Shown here in pieces: positions 45,501 through 58,600 of a stretch of DNA of 64,000 nt. Under the pieces are notes generated by a model. It was not told the origin of the DNA and did not search any database. It saw nothing but the letters and a program-made list of their open reading frames with translations. The stretch comes from Calycina herbarum. Taxonomy: Eukaryota > Ascomycota > Leotiomycetes > Helotiales > Pezizellaceae. Every line of letters begins with the position of its first letter. The stretch's first letter is position 1. The DNA lies in NCBI GenBank assembly GCA_001414485.1, contig LLEY01000019.1, forward strand, positions 496,001 to 560,000, in the 5' to 3' direction. The translations under genes and the position numbers were made by a program.

Positions 45501-47736
45501 TCTCTAGCCGCTATCGTAAGAAGTTAAGCTATATAGTTAGACCCTGGCAGGTCTAGCGTCCTCTGCTAAGTAGCTACGTTTCTAGTAGAGAAGGCTAAGT
45601 TAATTATTAAGTTATAAGAGCCTTCTCTTCTCTATATAACCTCGCTATATAGTGTATTCCTCTCGAGCGCCTACTATATAGCAAGCTTAAGAGTAAGGTC
45701 TACGTTCTAGTTATATCTTCTATAGATATCCTAGAAGGGGTAGTAAGCGTTTAGGTCTCTTACTACAAGCGCTCTCCTTAGTCTCGCTTATTAAAGCATG
45801 TCCTCGATTAGTGTTCGCCTAGCTTATAGGTTATATACTAAGTAGACTATTGTTTTATTCGCTCCCTTACCTATTGTTATACTTACCTAGTTTTTACTAG
45901 TAGTATATATCTAGCTTTCTTTTAAATACCTTTTATATATAAAGAGTACTACTACTCTATCTAACTAAATTATATTATACCTCGAGCTTAATAAGTAGCT
46001 TAGGGAGTCTCTCGCGCTATTCTACGCTAGCTCTTAAATTGCTAGGATATCGTATTCCTCCTTATAATTTAGAGCTGTATCGAGTGCCTCCGGTGTCTTC
46101 CTCGTGTTCTAGTATAGTACTATTATACTTATAGTAGTCCTATAGGTAGTGTTTAGCCTACTTCTACTTCGTCTTCTTCTACTTAGTTCTCTGTTACACT
46201 AGGAGAGCTTCCTAGCCTTTCGAGAAACTAAGCAAGGTTACTCCTGTTCGTAAGTCCTACCTTACTTATGTCCGTCGGCCTCTCTAGTACAGATCCTTGC
46301 CTTAGTCTCTTCCTCGCAGCCTATAAGCCCTCTTTATAGCTAAACGTGAACAGGTAGAGCGTCCCTGCCCCTCCTTCCTTTAAAGCTATTTATAGATTTA
46401 CAAACAAGGTTAGCCTATCTAGGTATCGTTCTCTTACTTACCTACGGTGCTATTCTCCTATTTAACATTCCTTTACAAATACTAGGTATTCTCTCCTACA
46501 ATTCCTATATTTTGCTAAGTGCTCCTTTAGATCCTTTTTACTAGAGTACTCCTCTTTACCCCCTTCGTACTTCTCGCACGTATACCAGGCGTACCTCTCC
46601 TCTTGTTTACAGAAGCGTGCTATATACCCCTACTTCTAGCACTTAAAGTACCTTTAAGCTACTGCTTCTGCCGTATATCTCTCGTACGTAAAGTATTATA
46701 CCTCTTATAGTATCCCTCTTAAGTATAGCCTTCTTACTTCTTCTATTATTACCACCTCTAGAATATAGTTCCGAAGAGCTAGCCCCTCCTAGCCCTAGCG
46801 TTCTCTATACTTGCTCCCTTATTATATGATCTTTAGTACTCTTATACTAGAGGCTTATAAGATATTCTATAGTATACCCGCCGTTCCTCTCTTAAGTATA
46901 TCTGCCGGGACTCTCTTTACTAACACTACGAGCGTTCTTACTACTACTACTACCCCTTGTCCAAATGCCTTCTTTGCCTAGCTGTTATCTCGTATATGTG
47001 CTACCTATTTCTCCTCTTCGAACCGTATAATAATATCCCCGCTTTAAAGCTTCCTTACTGTAATTACTCCTACCTCGTATCCTCTTATATTTACAGCCCC
47101 TATTACCTCCTTTGGTAATAGCTTGTCCTTCCCTTCGTCTATCCCTATAGCCCGGATCGTAATCTCCTTTATATATTTAGCTAGTATAACGTATTCCCTT
47201 TATAGCGTGGTTCCTGCCTCTCTCTATAGCTCTCCAGCCCTGACCCTCTCTACCTACGTCAGAGTTCGTTCCTTTATACCTCTTATCTTCTTTACCGCGA
47301 TCGCGAGCTCCTCTCGTAGAATACCCCTTATTATTATTTCGTCTCCTCCTTTCTTAGCTCTTCTATGCTCGAGCACCTTTCCCGCTACCTTAATAATTGC
47401 CTTAATACCCCTTTCCTCTGTCACCGAGTTAAGTATTACTTAGATTAGGCCCTTCTCTATCGCGTCCGTGTATTCCGATGCTCCTCTCCGTCCTCTCTTA
47501 CTCTACTCTTCTTCGTTCGTTGTTCCGCCTTCGCTATTAGTTGTTAGCGCGTTAGAGGGGGGAGTAAGGGCTCCTTATAAGCTCTCTATCCTACTACTAC
47601 CACTGCTACGATCACTTAACATGATCGTAGAGTGCTTTATTCTCTTTCTAGACCGTCTAACGGTCGTCTAAATGTATTTCGAGGCTTTTAGGGTCACTTT
47701 TAAGAATATATACTCTTTTTAAAATCTTTCTTAATA
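42542..47736 (-). mobile_element. Tad-like LINE (non-LTR retrotransposon), RIP-damaged
   Basis: About 5.2 kb, read on the minus strand, flanked by a 13-bp duplication (ATAGAATTAACTA at 42529-42541 and 47737-47749). The 3' end is a short TAA-type repeat (42542-42553). ORF1 (about 47650-46300) holds a CCHC knuckle near 46650-46560 (GYIARFCK then EERYAWYTCE after decay). ORF2 has an endonuclease region (about 46200-45200) and reverse transcriptase with LIIVGFIDDINLLI near 44190-44130 (families: GFVDDTNLL). RNase H-type sequence is likely toward 42700-43300. It inserted into the gag of G2 copy 2. Order and domain spacing fit the Tad/I group of fungal LINEs. Confidence 0.88.
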
Positions 47737-47749
47737 ATAGAATTAACTA

Positions 47750-50700
47750 AGATTATATTTAAAGTAACTATTAGAAAAGTCTTTAAAGACTTCGATATAA
47801 TCTAAATAGCTATATATAAGCTTTTAGAATTATACTAGACTAGATTAGTAATAGATTATACTAATAAATTCTAATAATATAAGATAAGGTTAAGATAGGA
47901 TACTATTACTTTTATAGAACTCTTTTATAGAGGATTAAAAGTATATATCTATAAAGAGATAGCTAAATAGAATATATAGTTCTTAACTATTATAGGTATA
48001 ATTAAAGAAGTTATCTAGTTAGATAACCGCTTATATAAATTTAGGAAAAGTAACTCTAAATATAGTAAAAAGAGCTAAGAGTTAGGAAAGTAGAAGCACT
48101 TCTATACTAAGTATAGTAAGAAGGTAAATATTATATAGAAGAAAACCTTTCTAAAGAAAGAAGGACTTTCCTAGAAGAAGCGAAATCGTTAATACGAGTA
48201 GAACTTATGTTATAATTATAGCCTCTCTAGCTATAGAGTAAATAAGTATAGTAAGAAGAAAGACTCTAATAAGAAGAGACGAATTAATATTATAATTTAT
48301 AAGGAAGTAGTATTACTTAATAAAATTAAACTTATAAACAAGGAACTCGAAGCTAGAAGATATAGAATATAAATTAAAACAGACGCTATAAATATAACAG
48401 TAGACGCTATATACTTATAACTAAATAAAGGAATTAAGTTATAAGTTAGTAGAGTATAAGATACTAATAATAATAGAGATCTACTTCTTAAAGAAAATTA
48501 TAATATATAGTTGAAAATAGATTATAAATCGCCTCTTTAAGTAGAATATAAATTACTACTATTAATAAGTTTATTAGAGTCGTTAAAGTTAGAATCTAAC
48601 TCGTTAAAAGTAGATCCTAGAATATATAAACCTAAAGAAGAGGAAATATAGACATTTATTAAAACCTTTAAGAGAGGAAATAGATAGGTATATATAGAAG
48701 AATAGAAACCTGATTTTTAAAGCTTATATTCTACTTAAAGATTTAATCCTACTATCTTAACTACTTATAAGATAGTAAGAAATAATTAGAATTAAGTAAC
48801 TATAGTTAGCTCTATTACTAGGAGAGAAACTATTAAGTTTAAAAAGCTAGGACTAGAATAGATAATATTAAATAACTACCTAGAGAAGAGAGATCTATAG
48901 ATAGTTACTAATTTAAGAAATAATACTACTAAATAGTAGTAGTATTATCTAAAAGAATTTAATAAATATAATAGATATCTAAAGTTAGATATTACTACCT
49001 ACCTATCTAGTTAAGATTATAAGTTAGTAATTAATAAAAAATATTAGATATTAAAAGTTAAGAAAGGAATTATAATAGTATTTAAAGAATTAGAAGATTA
49101 GTAGATATTTAAGGTTACTAAGGTAGACCTCTAGACCGACCTAATCTAGGAATTCTACTAACTTATAAAAGAAGAGTAGTAGACTACTAAAATATTATAT
49201 AGAGTAACTATTAAATAGGTTTAGTATAAACTATAAGCTATATTAGACTAGTTTATAGAAAAACGTTTTATAGAAATACTTCTAGAACCTAAGAGAACTA
49301 TAGAAGATAGTCTAATATATAAAGTAGCTTTTTCTAATAATAAAAAAGTAATATTCTTTCTAAGCTCTTAGAAAGGTGTTAGTATTAGGTAATAACTACC
49401 TTACTTACTAATAGACTTTAGGTTTAAACCTTAGTCTATACTAGTTCTTTCTAGCGTTATCTAGAAGATTCGGTTACGTTCTCGGTTACGTAAATACGTG
49501 ATCCTTAGAATCTTCTAGTAACTATTATATTTATAAGCTATAGAAGCTTCTAGTACTTATCCTAGAAGTATATATAGCTCTCTACTATCCTTATAGTTAG
49601 AAATCAAGTTAATTTTAAGTCTTTTACTTATACTTATCTACCGATTCTATAGAAACGTGATTTAACGATCACTTAACCTACTCTATACTTATCTATACAC
49701 GGTAACCTAATCTATTACGTTACCCTGTTCCTCCTACAAAAGAAGATAATAGTAAATAAAGATTTAAGGTTTATTATATTAAACTAGAGCCTAACTACTT
49801 AATAGTTAAAGAATTAAATACTACCTTAGAAGAAAATCAACTTATAGTAATAGTAAAGATAAAAGAAAAGAAACTCTAAGTCTTAATTAATTCTAGAGTA
49901 ATAGGTAATTTCCTTTCTCTAATAGCTTAGAAAAAGCTAAACGTCTTAATTAAAGATATAAAGCTATACTACTTAGAAGTAGTTAATAGAACAGACGTTA
50001 TATACTAGAATAGAATTATTAATTAGTAAACTATTCTAATAAAGATAAATATTAAAGAATACTACTTAGATATATAATTTAATATTATTAAAATAGAGAG
50101 TAAAGAAGTAATACTTAGTATACTATAGATTTAAGAATATAATCTAGATATTAACTAAAAGGCTTAGAAAATAATCTTTAGTTAATATAATTACATAGGT
50201 TTGTAATTATAACTATAAGGCTAGAATAAGATTAGTATTATCTCTTCTAATATACTAGGACACCTTGTCTAAGGTCCTCTATAGATTAGTAAAGCAGCTG
50301 ATAACAAAATACCTATATAGTATAAAGAATTTAAGACCTTGTTTAAAAACCTAGAAGACTTATAAGCCTTACTAGAACATTGCTTATAGGATTATAAGAT
50401 TAAATTAAAAGAGGATTATTATCTCTTAAAGTAGAAGCTTCGGTTATATAACTAGAAAAGCCTATAAAGAATAGAAAGTTATATAAAAGAAGATATTAAG
50501 AAGAGATATATTAGAAAATCTAAGTTATTAATTACCTTAAATATACTTATTATTAAGAAAAAAGATAACTCAAAAGAGAGAGTATATATTAATTACTAAG
50601 AAGTAAATTATACTATAGTTAAGAACACTTATCTACTACTACCTAGCTAATACTTATAAGATAAGTTAAGTAAAGTAGTACGATTTATAAAACTAGATTA

Positions 50701-53260
50701 ATAAAACGCTTATAGACTTATATAAATAAAAGTTAGAGATAAATAGAAGGTAGTATTTACCTTACTATTAGGCCTTTATAAATATATAGTTATACTATTT
50801 AGACTTTATAACGTACTAGCTATATATTAGAGATAAAATAATAATATTTTAAGAGATCTTCTAAGAGTAATAGTAATCTACTATCTAAATAATATCTTAA
50901 TCTTCTTAGAAAAAGAAGAAGAATATAAGAGATATGTTAAAGAAGTTTTATAATAACTTATAAAAGTAAACTCTTAATTAAAACTCTTAAAATACGAGTT
51001 TAGAGTAACTTAGATACTTTTCCTAAGATAGGTATTTAGCTTAGAGAAAATAGAAATAGATCTAGTAAAGATCTAAGACATCTTAAACTAGAAGTTACTA
51101 GAGAATATTAAAGATATATAGTCCTTCCTTAGATTTATAAACTTCTGTTATCTATTTATTTAAGACTATATAAAGATTACTAAACTAATATTAGTACTAG
51201 TAAAAAAGGCTATTAAATTTATTTAGAATAAATAAGCTAAAGACGCTTTTTAGAGAATTAAGATAAGGTTTATAGAAAAACCTATTCTATATAACTTTAA
51301 TATAGATAAACCTAGTATAATTAAAATAGATACTTTAGATATAATAGTAGATACGATTTACCTATAACTAAATAATAAAAGGAAGCTTATATCTATTATA
51401 TATTATTCTAAGATATTTAATCTAGTATAATAAAACTATAGTATCTTTAATAAAGAATTACTTACTATAGTATTAGCTCTAGAATACTAGAGAATCTATT
51501 TATAGTTAGTAAAGTACTAAGTTATAGTTTTATCTAACTATAAGAACCTTAGAACGTTTATAACAACTAAGGAACTTATAACTAGGTAGTTAGCTAGATA
51601 GTTAGAGATATTAAGAGAGTTTAATATTATTATTTAATATATAAAGGGAATATTAAATACTTAAGCTAATACTCTTAGCTAAAAACCTAGATATAAGAGA
51701 AATAAAGAGTATAAAAAGATTATAATCTTAAAAACTCTTAAGAACAGGGATTTAGCTCTTATAATTTACGAAATTACTACTATAGAAGAGAGAGACTATT
51801 AGTAGAAAAAAATATAACAGGTATAGAAGAAAGATCGACTAGAATTAGTAAAATAGGAAGATATACTATCTAACCTAGTTAATAGAAGAGATTTCGCTAA
51901 TATTTACTATACTACAAATAAGCGAAATAACTAAGAAAGATATAAAAACAGAAAGCTATAAGTTCTAGAGTTATATACTAGAGAATTTATCAAAGAATAT
52001 TATTCGACACTAGCTTATAAACACTAGAGGGTTTATTAAACTCTCTAGAGAATAAGATAATACTACTATATTAATCGATTATCTATAATAGTTAAGAAAG
52101 TAATAATAGAATATAATATCTATACTAAGAATAAGGCTTTCTACTATACTTCTTATAGATAGATAAATACTACTCTAATACTATAAATACCTTAGAAATT
52201 AATATCTATAGATTTTATTATTAAATTACTAAAATCTAAAGATCTAATAATAGAAGTTAAGTATAATACAATCCTAGTTATTATAGAATAACTTATAAAG
52301 TATATAATTCTAATAGTATATATAGAATTAAGTATAGCTAAGGAACTAGTATTTATATTCCTTAGAGAAGTAGTCTTAAAACATAGACTATTAGAAGAAA
52401 TACTCTTAGATAGAGATAAACTCTTTATTTTAAAATTCTAGATCGCTTTTATAAGACGACTAGGTATAAAGAGAAAGCTGTCTATAGCTTTTCACTCTTA
52501 GACAAATAAAGGAAATAAATATATAAACTAAGTAGTTAAAACATACCTTCGTTATTATATAAACTACTAGTAAAACAACTAGGTAGAACTACTACTCTTA
52601 ATATAGTTTACTTATAATAGTTTAGTAATAGAAATAACACTTATTATACTATTCTATACTAACTTTAGATATAAATTATTAGTATATTAAGAACCGCTAT
52701 CTACGACTATTAATAACTAACTTGCTTATATTTAGATCTTAAAAATCAAAAGTCTATATAAAGAACTCGTAGAGGATTTATAGTTCGTAGCTAAAAGAAA
52801 CACGTACTACTATAATAAATAACGTAGTTAAGAGCTAATACTAAAAGAGAGAGATAAAGTCTACTTAGTATAAAAGAACATCGATATAAAAAGACTAAGT
52901 AATAAACTAGACTATAAAAAACTTAGACTATTTAAGATTAAACGAGTTAGAGAACTTTTAAATTATAAACTAGCGTTACTAAAGATAATAAACATCTACC
53001 TAGTATTCTATATATCTCTACTCGAACTAGTACTACTAGGAGCTCTACTAGCTCTACTTATAGAAATTTAACTAGTAAACCTAAATACTAAATATAAAGT
53101 TAAGAGGATTCTTAACTATAAACTTATTAGAGAATAAGCTAAGTATTTAATTAAATAGTTAGATTACTTATACTTAGAGAACACTTAGGAACTAAAAGGT
53201 AATCTTAAATATTATCTAAAGGAACTTTAGGAATTCTATTAATAAAACCTAGGGCTGCTT
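47750..53260 (+). pseudogene. gag-pol of G2 copy 2, inactivated by RIP
   Basis: Gag begins before the LINE insertion (42102-42541) and resumes at 47750. The zinc knuckle at 48206-48250 reads CYNYSLSSYRVNKY, where the second Cys, the His and the last Cys have all become Tyr. The protease-like segment is near 49880-49950 (QVLINSRVIGNFLS; families have INSGATGNF). Reverse transcriptase starts near 50520; its metal-binding box at about 50880-50905 reads YYLNNILIF instead of YLDDILIF, so both catalytic Asp are Asn. RNase H (about 51300-51700) and integrase (about 52000-53100) follow, ending in INIYLVFYISLLE (families: HPVFHVSLLEP). Every change is TpG-to-TpA or CpA-to-TpA. It cannot make active enzyme. 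Confidence 0.88.
49377..49738. repeat. Probable solo LTR inside G2 copy 2
   Basis: 362 bp starting TGTTAGTATTAGG and ending CTCCTACA, between gag and protease. It interrupts an otherwise continuous frame and is flanked by AAAGG (49372-49376) and AAAGA (49739-49743), a 5-bp duplication with one change. It has no polypurine or coding content and includes GGTTACGT/ACGTAA(C) inverted motifs. No second copy is in the window to confirm it. Confidence 0.55.
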
Positions 53261-53269
53261 AGAACTTAG

Positions 53270-53755
53270 GACTAGGGTTAGATAGAGAAATATTATTAGA
53301 AAGCACCTGTTTAACAAAAGAGGCTATTTCAAAGACAGGAAACTAGGAAGACGAGGACTTAAGAAGAGGACTCGAGAGAGGAGGACTCAGAGGAGTAATA
53401 GAGAATCGTTTATATATAAGACTAAAGAAAAATCAATATATAGGTTTTCAAGGCCTAGAGTAAGAAACGACGAGATAGCTAGAGCTATTATAAGACCTTT
53501 TCAACTAAATATACTTAGAATAACGAGAGGATCTAGAGAGCTCTAGAAAGTATCGATAAGACTGTTTATAATAAAAAGAATAGGTTATCGCTAGACGTTA
53601 TATAGATTCGATTCGTATAATAAGAGCTAGATACTCTTTTCGTTTAGTATAAGAGAAAGACATAGTTATATATAAAGAAAGGTTAATATCTTTCTAATAA
53701 TATATTTTAGAGTTATATTCTAGCGTAGGGACACGCTAGGCTAAGAAGAGGATAG
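53270..53755 (+). other. Post-pol region of G2 copy 2
   Basis: About 485 bp between pol and the 3' LTR. The sense strand is purine-rich (EEDSREEDSEE-like reading at 53355-53395). Unrelated to the antisense ORF region of copies 1 and 3. No function is recognised. Confidence 0.5.
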
Positions 53756-54218
53756 TGTTACGAATCACGTGCTAGCACGTGACAGAGTAAAGTCTAGGCG
53801 ACGCTCTAATAGAATAAGCACTATTATAACCCTAAAAGGAAGAAAGGATTAAATATAGTAGAATATATAATCCTAAGGATCTTATTATAGTTATATTACG
53901 TAACTTAGTTAGCAGTAGTTAGGTAATAGAGTCTAGTTTTAAGAAGCCCTAGAAATAGAGTCGGACTATATCTTTAGGACTTCTGCTAAGCAGAACTCTA
54001 ATATAAACGAAAGGTTCTATATAAGACTAGTACGTCTGCTATTAGATAGGACCTTCGTACTTAACTTTGGTTATTAATCTTATTATCTTATTTAATATCT
54101 TTAATATAAGTAACGAGTTCACTTCTAAGTAAATAACCCGGCGTATCTATACTTCTTACCTATATACTAACCTTCGAGACTTAGTTATCTTTGTTTAGTT
54201 CGTTTAAGTTTCGTTATA
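53756..54218 (+). repeat. 3' LTR of G2 copy 2
   Basis: 463 bp, followed by target copy AGAGT (54219-54223). Confidence 0.93.
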
Positions 54219-55669
54219 AGAGTATAACGCTTAAACTTATTAGGCTTCTTATCTAGCTCTCGGATATAGACAAGGCCTTCTAGTAGAGAGAGTATATCGT
54301 CCTTCTTATATTATATAAGTCTAGTCTTACGTACTCTCTCGTCTTTGCGTACCTGTATACTCTTATCTATAAGAGCTTTCCTAGCTTTATTAATAGTAGC
54401 TAAAAGCTTCTTTTCCTTCTTATATAAGACCTCGGTTCTCTTATTCTTATCTCTCTTCTGTATCTTCTCTCGTAACCTAGTAACGGCTGCTTCTCCTCTC
54501 TTATATATACTCCTCTGTAAATTACTCTTACGCTTAGCGTCGACGAGTAGTTTTTACTAAAGAGCGTAATATTAAACTATTATAAGATATACCTTCTCGA
54601 GTAATATACTAACTTGTATTATTATCTTCTTAAATAGATTAATAGAAGGATTAGAAAATTAAGTAGAATCTCGAGAGCCTAGAGCTCGTATAGTTATAGT
54701 AGTAGTCTAGGTTTCCTCTAGACGAGTAGGAGAAAGACGAGGCAGCTCTAGATTAGTAACGTCGTCTATTATTCTTTTCTTCTTATTATATAACTTTATC
54801 TTTTTTTAGATAGCTTTCTAACTTAGCGGATAATAACTAGACTTAGTAAAGACGTTCTTAATTATATAAACCTTTATTATTTATATATATATATCTAGAT
54901 AAGATCTTAGAAGAAAGAAGCGACTAAATACTTAAAGTCTAGACTATAAAGAGCGTTAGTAATCGCTTACTAATAATACTTTTTAAAGGGTTAGAAAACA
55001 CTAACGTCTACTAGTTATAGGATATATATATAATAGAAGAGAAAGTACTATAGGAGTATATAGTTTTTATAGTACTTAAGAATAAAGAGATCGTATTAGT
55101 AAGTCTTATAGCTATTAAGAAGTAATATCTTCTATAGCTTATCTAGCCTAGCTCCTAGCTCCTTAATAAGATAGTCGGTATATACTATAATAATAGTATT
55201 ATTAATATAGCTGGTTAAAGAGTAATCTACTAACTCTTTTTTAGTTAGCTTATCTACTATCTAGTTATCTATTATCTTCTTTCCTAGTATAATAATAAAA
55301 GGAGCTACTACTTACCTATTAGCATAGATCGTCTCTATTATAGTTACTAACTTCCTATTCTTAGAATTAGCTATATATATCTCCTTTACTTCTATAGAAA
55401 CGATAACGTTCTTACTTCTTATATAACTAACTCGCGCTCCCGACTCGTCTATATTCTAGATATTCTTAGCCTTCTAGATCTTATATTATATAAGAGCAGT
55501 AGTATATCTATTAAACCACGTCTTAATCTCCTCCTTAGTATGCGATTCGAGCCTCTCAAAGGTAATTAGCTTCGTTTTTAGAGTATATAGGTCCTTGTTC
55601 TTCTTTAGCTAGTTCTAGAACTACTAATTAGACGGCGGTGGCTGAGGAGGGTTCTAGGACTAAGAAATT
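54219..55669 (-). pseudogene. Pogo-like DDE transposase 2, main part, disrupted on both sides
   Basis: Minus-strand transposase of a Pogo-type family different from the one at 9.8-11 kb. It reads EEIKTWFNRYTTAL, then NIDESGARVSYI (families: NMDETGFRVG, first Asp; about 55450), LVTIIETIYANR, VVAPFIIILGKKI (about 55310), ELGARLDKL, then LLLNSYKTY where the family has LLLMDGHxSH (catalytic Asp lost), then LVDVSVFPFKKYY-like and ITNALYSLDFKYLVASFF (about 54960-54900). The basic tail (KIQKRDKNKRTEVLYKKEKKL, about 54480) continues to 54219 and then at 41638. The N-terminus is cut off by the family A LTR at 55670. Many stops at Gln/Trp positions. Confidence 0.82.
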
Positions 55670-58600
55670 TGTTACGGACCTGGCCACCGCCGAGCACGTG
55701 ACTCGCGTACGGCTGCTCGCCGGCGTCTGCAAAGCCTGCTATTCCTAGCCTGGCCTAGAACTATTCCTACCTAGGTTAGAAACCATTTCTATAAACGGAT
55801 CGACATTCCTATAACTTATCGATTCCTTAGCTATCTCTATATTATAAGACCTCTAGAAGTCTCCTCTTTCCTTCTCTTCTCTTCTATAGCTTTAGATCTT
55901 TAATTAAACTATCTCTTACTTCTCTAATTATCTACTATACCTATATATACTATAGGTAAGGATAACTACTAGAAGGCTAGCAGATTAGGTTTGTTATATT
56001 ATCTAAAGCTCTCTTCTTCTCTCTATTTACTACTACTTCTAGGAAGGATTAGAATATCTATTATAATTCTAACACGACATCTACAGTCTATATAGACCGC
56101 CCGTAGATACTACCGGCGCCTTATACAGCCCCGCGTACCCGCGCCTACTACTGCGTATAAGAGTCTAGGGCTCTTCTACCTATACCCTCTATCTTTATAA
56201 CTAAGTTATCTACAACGATGTCTGCCGACCAGCCTATAGACGCTTAACAGCTCGCTATAGCTCTAAAACAGGTCCGCCTACTACGAGAATAACTAGACGA
56301 CGTCCGTACCTCTCTACGAGGGAATACCCTGTCTAAAACTAGATAACATAGGTCGTTTACAGTTAAGCTTAAGGATACTAAGCCTCTAATAGATAGCTCG
56401 TCTCTAACCTTTAATAACTAAAAGATCTAGATTAAGGACAAGTTTCTTATCAACGCCTCTATATTTAAGCTAGAGGAAGCAAAGATAGCTTACGTTTTTA
56501 ACTATATAGCTGATATTACTTAGAAGTATCTCGTACCCTATTACTAGAAGAGACCTAAGCCGTTTTAGTCTATAAAAGAAATGATTATATATCTTATAGA
56601 TATCCTAGAGAACCTGTTTAAAGCGTAGGACGCTTATATCGAATTCCGCCGGCTTATTATAAGAGATAACGAGACTTTTATAACCTTCTATACTCGCTTC
56701 TTATATCTTACAGGTACTAGACAGATCCTAATAGACGACTTATAGCCCGACTTATATAATAAGCTTACGCTACCTCTATAACAGTCTGTCTTACTATTCT
56801 TAGACGTCCTACTTATAAGTATAGCCCTAGTAAACAAGTGTCGACTTGTTAATAAGAACTTACGAAGACTTTAGCTCTATAGAAGCAACTTATAGACTGC
56901 TCGTCTTATCCCTCGGCCTACAACTACTACTACTACCTCCCGCTTAGCTAGAACTTTTACTACTACTTAAACTATATTCCGTATAACCTCCTCTACCCCG
57001 GCCCCCCGCCTTTATAGACTATTACGTAAACTAACGCCTGCTTATAAAGAACTGGACAACGCCTGCTTCAAGTGTAAGAGGACTAGGTACTATGTCTACG
57101 AATGCTCTAAGAACTCTAAGCCTATTATAGACGTTAATAAGCTTACAGAGCCTACGTCCGACTTAGAACAGTCGGAAAACGACTAAGTCTAGGGAAAGTC
57201 TCCCTTCTAAGCTTACTTTACTAAGCTCCTAGCTAGTTAGCTATTAATCTAAGTTAGCTACTTAGAGGAAAACAGTTTATAGTCTCTTATAACTTAGTTT
57301 TTAATAGATATAGATTTAAAACCTCTACTCTAGCTAATACTAGAGTAAACAGCTTTATACTTATTAGTATAAAGTTCGCTTAAGAGCTAGCTCGCTTCTT
57401 CTCTTTAACTATTTATACTCTTCCTACTCCTATTATAGTTCGCGGCTTTAATAGACAGAGTTAACAGTCCGTAGACTACTATATTATTCTTTACTTATAT
57501 ATAGACAGCTATAAACAGTATAACGTCTCTATAGTCCTCTTTAATACTAGCTATTAAGACCTTATTCTTAGGTATACATAGTTTAACTAGCTTAATATAT
57601 AACTTAACCCCTACTAGCGCCGACTTATATAGCTCGCAGATCTCCCTCTTTCTCCTAACCTTGTCTAGCTACGCCTTCTAGATCCTAGGATCCTATAAAC
57701 TCGGCTCTTAAACCTAGATTACTAAGCTAACGTAGATCGCCGCGATCAGGCCCTAGAAGAACAGGTTATACGTAAATACTAGGAAGACCTGCAACTGTTC
57801 GTAAGCCTTATTAACAAGCTATTAGTCTCTTAGATCCTAGCACGCCCGTCTACTACACCTCTAGCTATATGTTATAGCGAGTACTAGGACCGTTAAAACA
57901 ACTTACGAAATATAAACCGTACTCTTATAGGTTTAGATATCTGTAAAGCCTCTATAGCGTGCCTAAAACATATACGCCTTAACCTATTACTAGTAGACAT
58001 CGCTATTATTAGTACTACTATATATCGCTGTAACCTATAAGATACTAAAGCTACGGCCTTTAGTACCTCTCTTTATAAGATCGATTACTTAATAGAAAAA
58101 AAGCTTATAGATTAAAAAGACAACTTATAGGTCTAAGAAAGCCTCTCCAGAGCCTACTAGGATCTCGTAAACGTTTTCTCTAAAGCTACGTCTAATACTC
58201 TTCTCTCTCGTCGCTTATATAACTATAAGATCGAACTTACAGACGGGAACGTAGACGACTTATCCTATAGCCCTCTTCGCCACTAGTTAACAGACGAGCT
58301 CTAGGCTATAAAATAATACTTTATTAAGAACCTTTATAAAGGTTTTATTAAAGCTAGCTAAGCCCTCTTTACAGCCTCGATTCTCTTTGTTAAGAAGTCT
58401 AACAGCTCTCTACGGTTCTATATTAATTACTATAAGCTAAATAACCTAACCTATAAGGACTAGTATCCTCTTTTATTAATCGACGAAACTCTTACTTATC
58501 TAGGTAAGGCTTATATCTTTATAAAGCTAGATATATAATAAGCTTTTCACTAGATTCGGATTAACTCTAAGTCTAAGGAACTAATAACGTTCTAGACCCG

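Larger units (their letters stand above)
41639..54218 (+). mobile_element. Complete Ty3/Gypsy element G2 copy 2, carrying nested inserts
   Basis: A 12580-bp unit with two 463-bp LTRs (41639-42101 and 53756-54218), both starting TGT(C/T)ACGAATCACGTG and ending CGTTATA, and with AGAGT duplicated at 41634-41638 and 54219-54223. A polypurine tract (AAGAAGAGGATAG) precedes the 3' LTR. Removing the LINE at 42542-47749 leaves about 7.4 kb, a normal Gypsy size. Gag, zinc knuckle, protease, reverse transcriptase, RNase H and integrase are readable in one frame series but full of stops. Its 3' region after pol (53270-53755) and its U3 differ from copies 1 and 3, so it belongs to another subfamily. Confidence 0.93.

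Noticed and set aside
47123..47443. 106-codon plus-strand hydrophobic frame as a membrane protein
   Set aside because: It lies antisense to ORF1 of the LINE. RIP makes TA-rich DNA whose antisense frames look hydrophobic.
54345..54560. 71-codon plus-strand hydrophobic frame
   Set aside because: Antisense shadow of the basic Lys/Arg-rich tail of the Pogo-like transposase.
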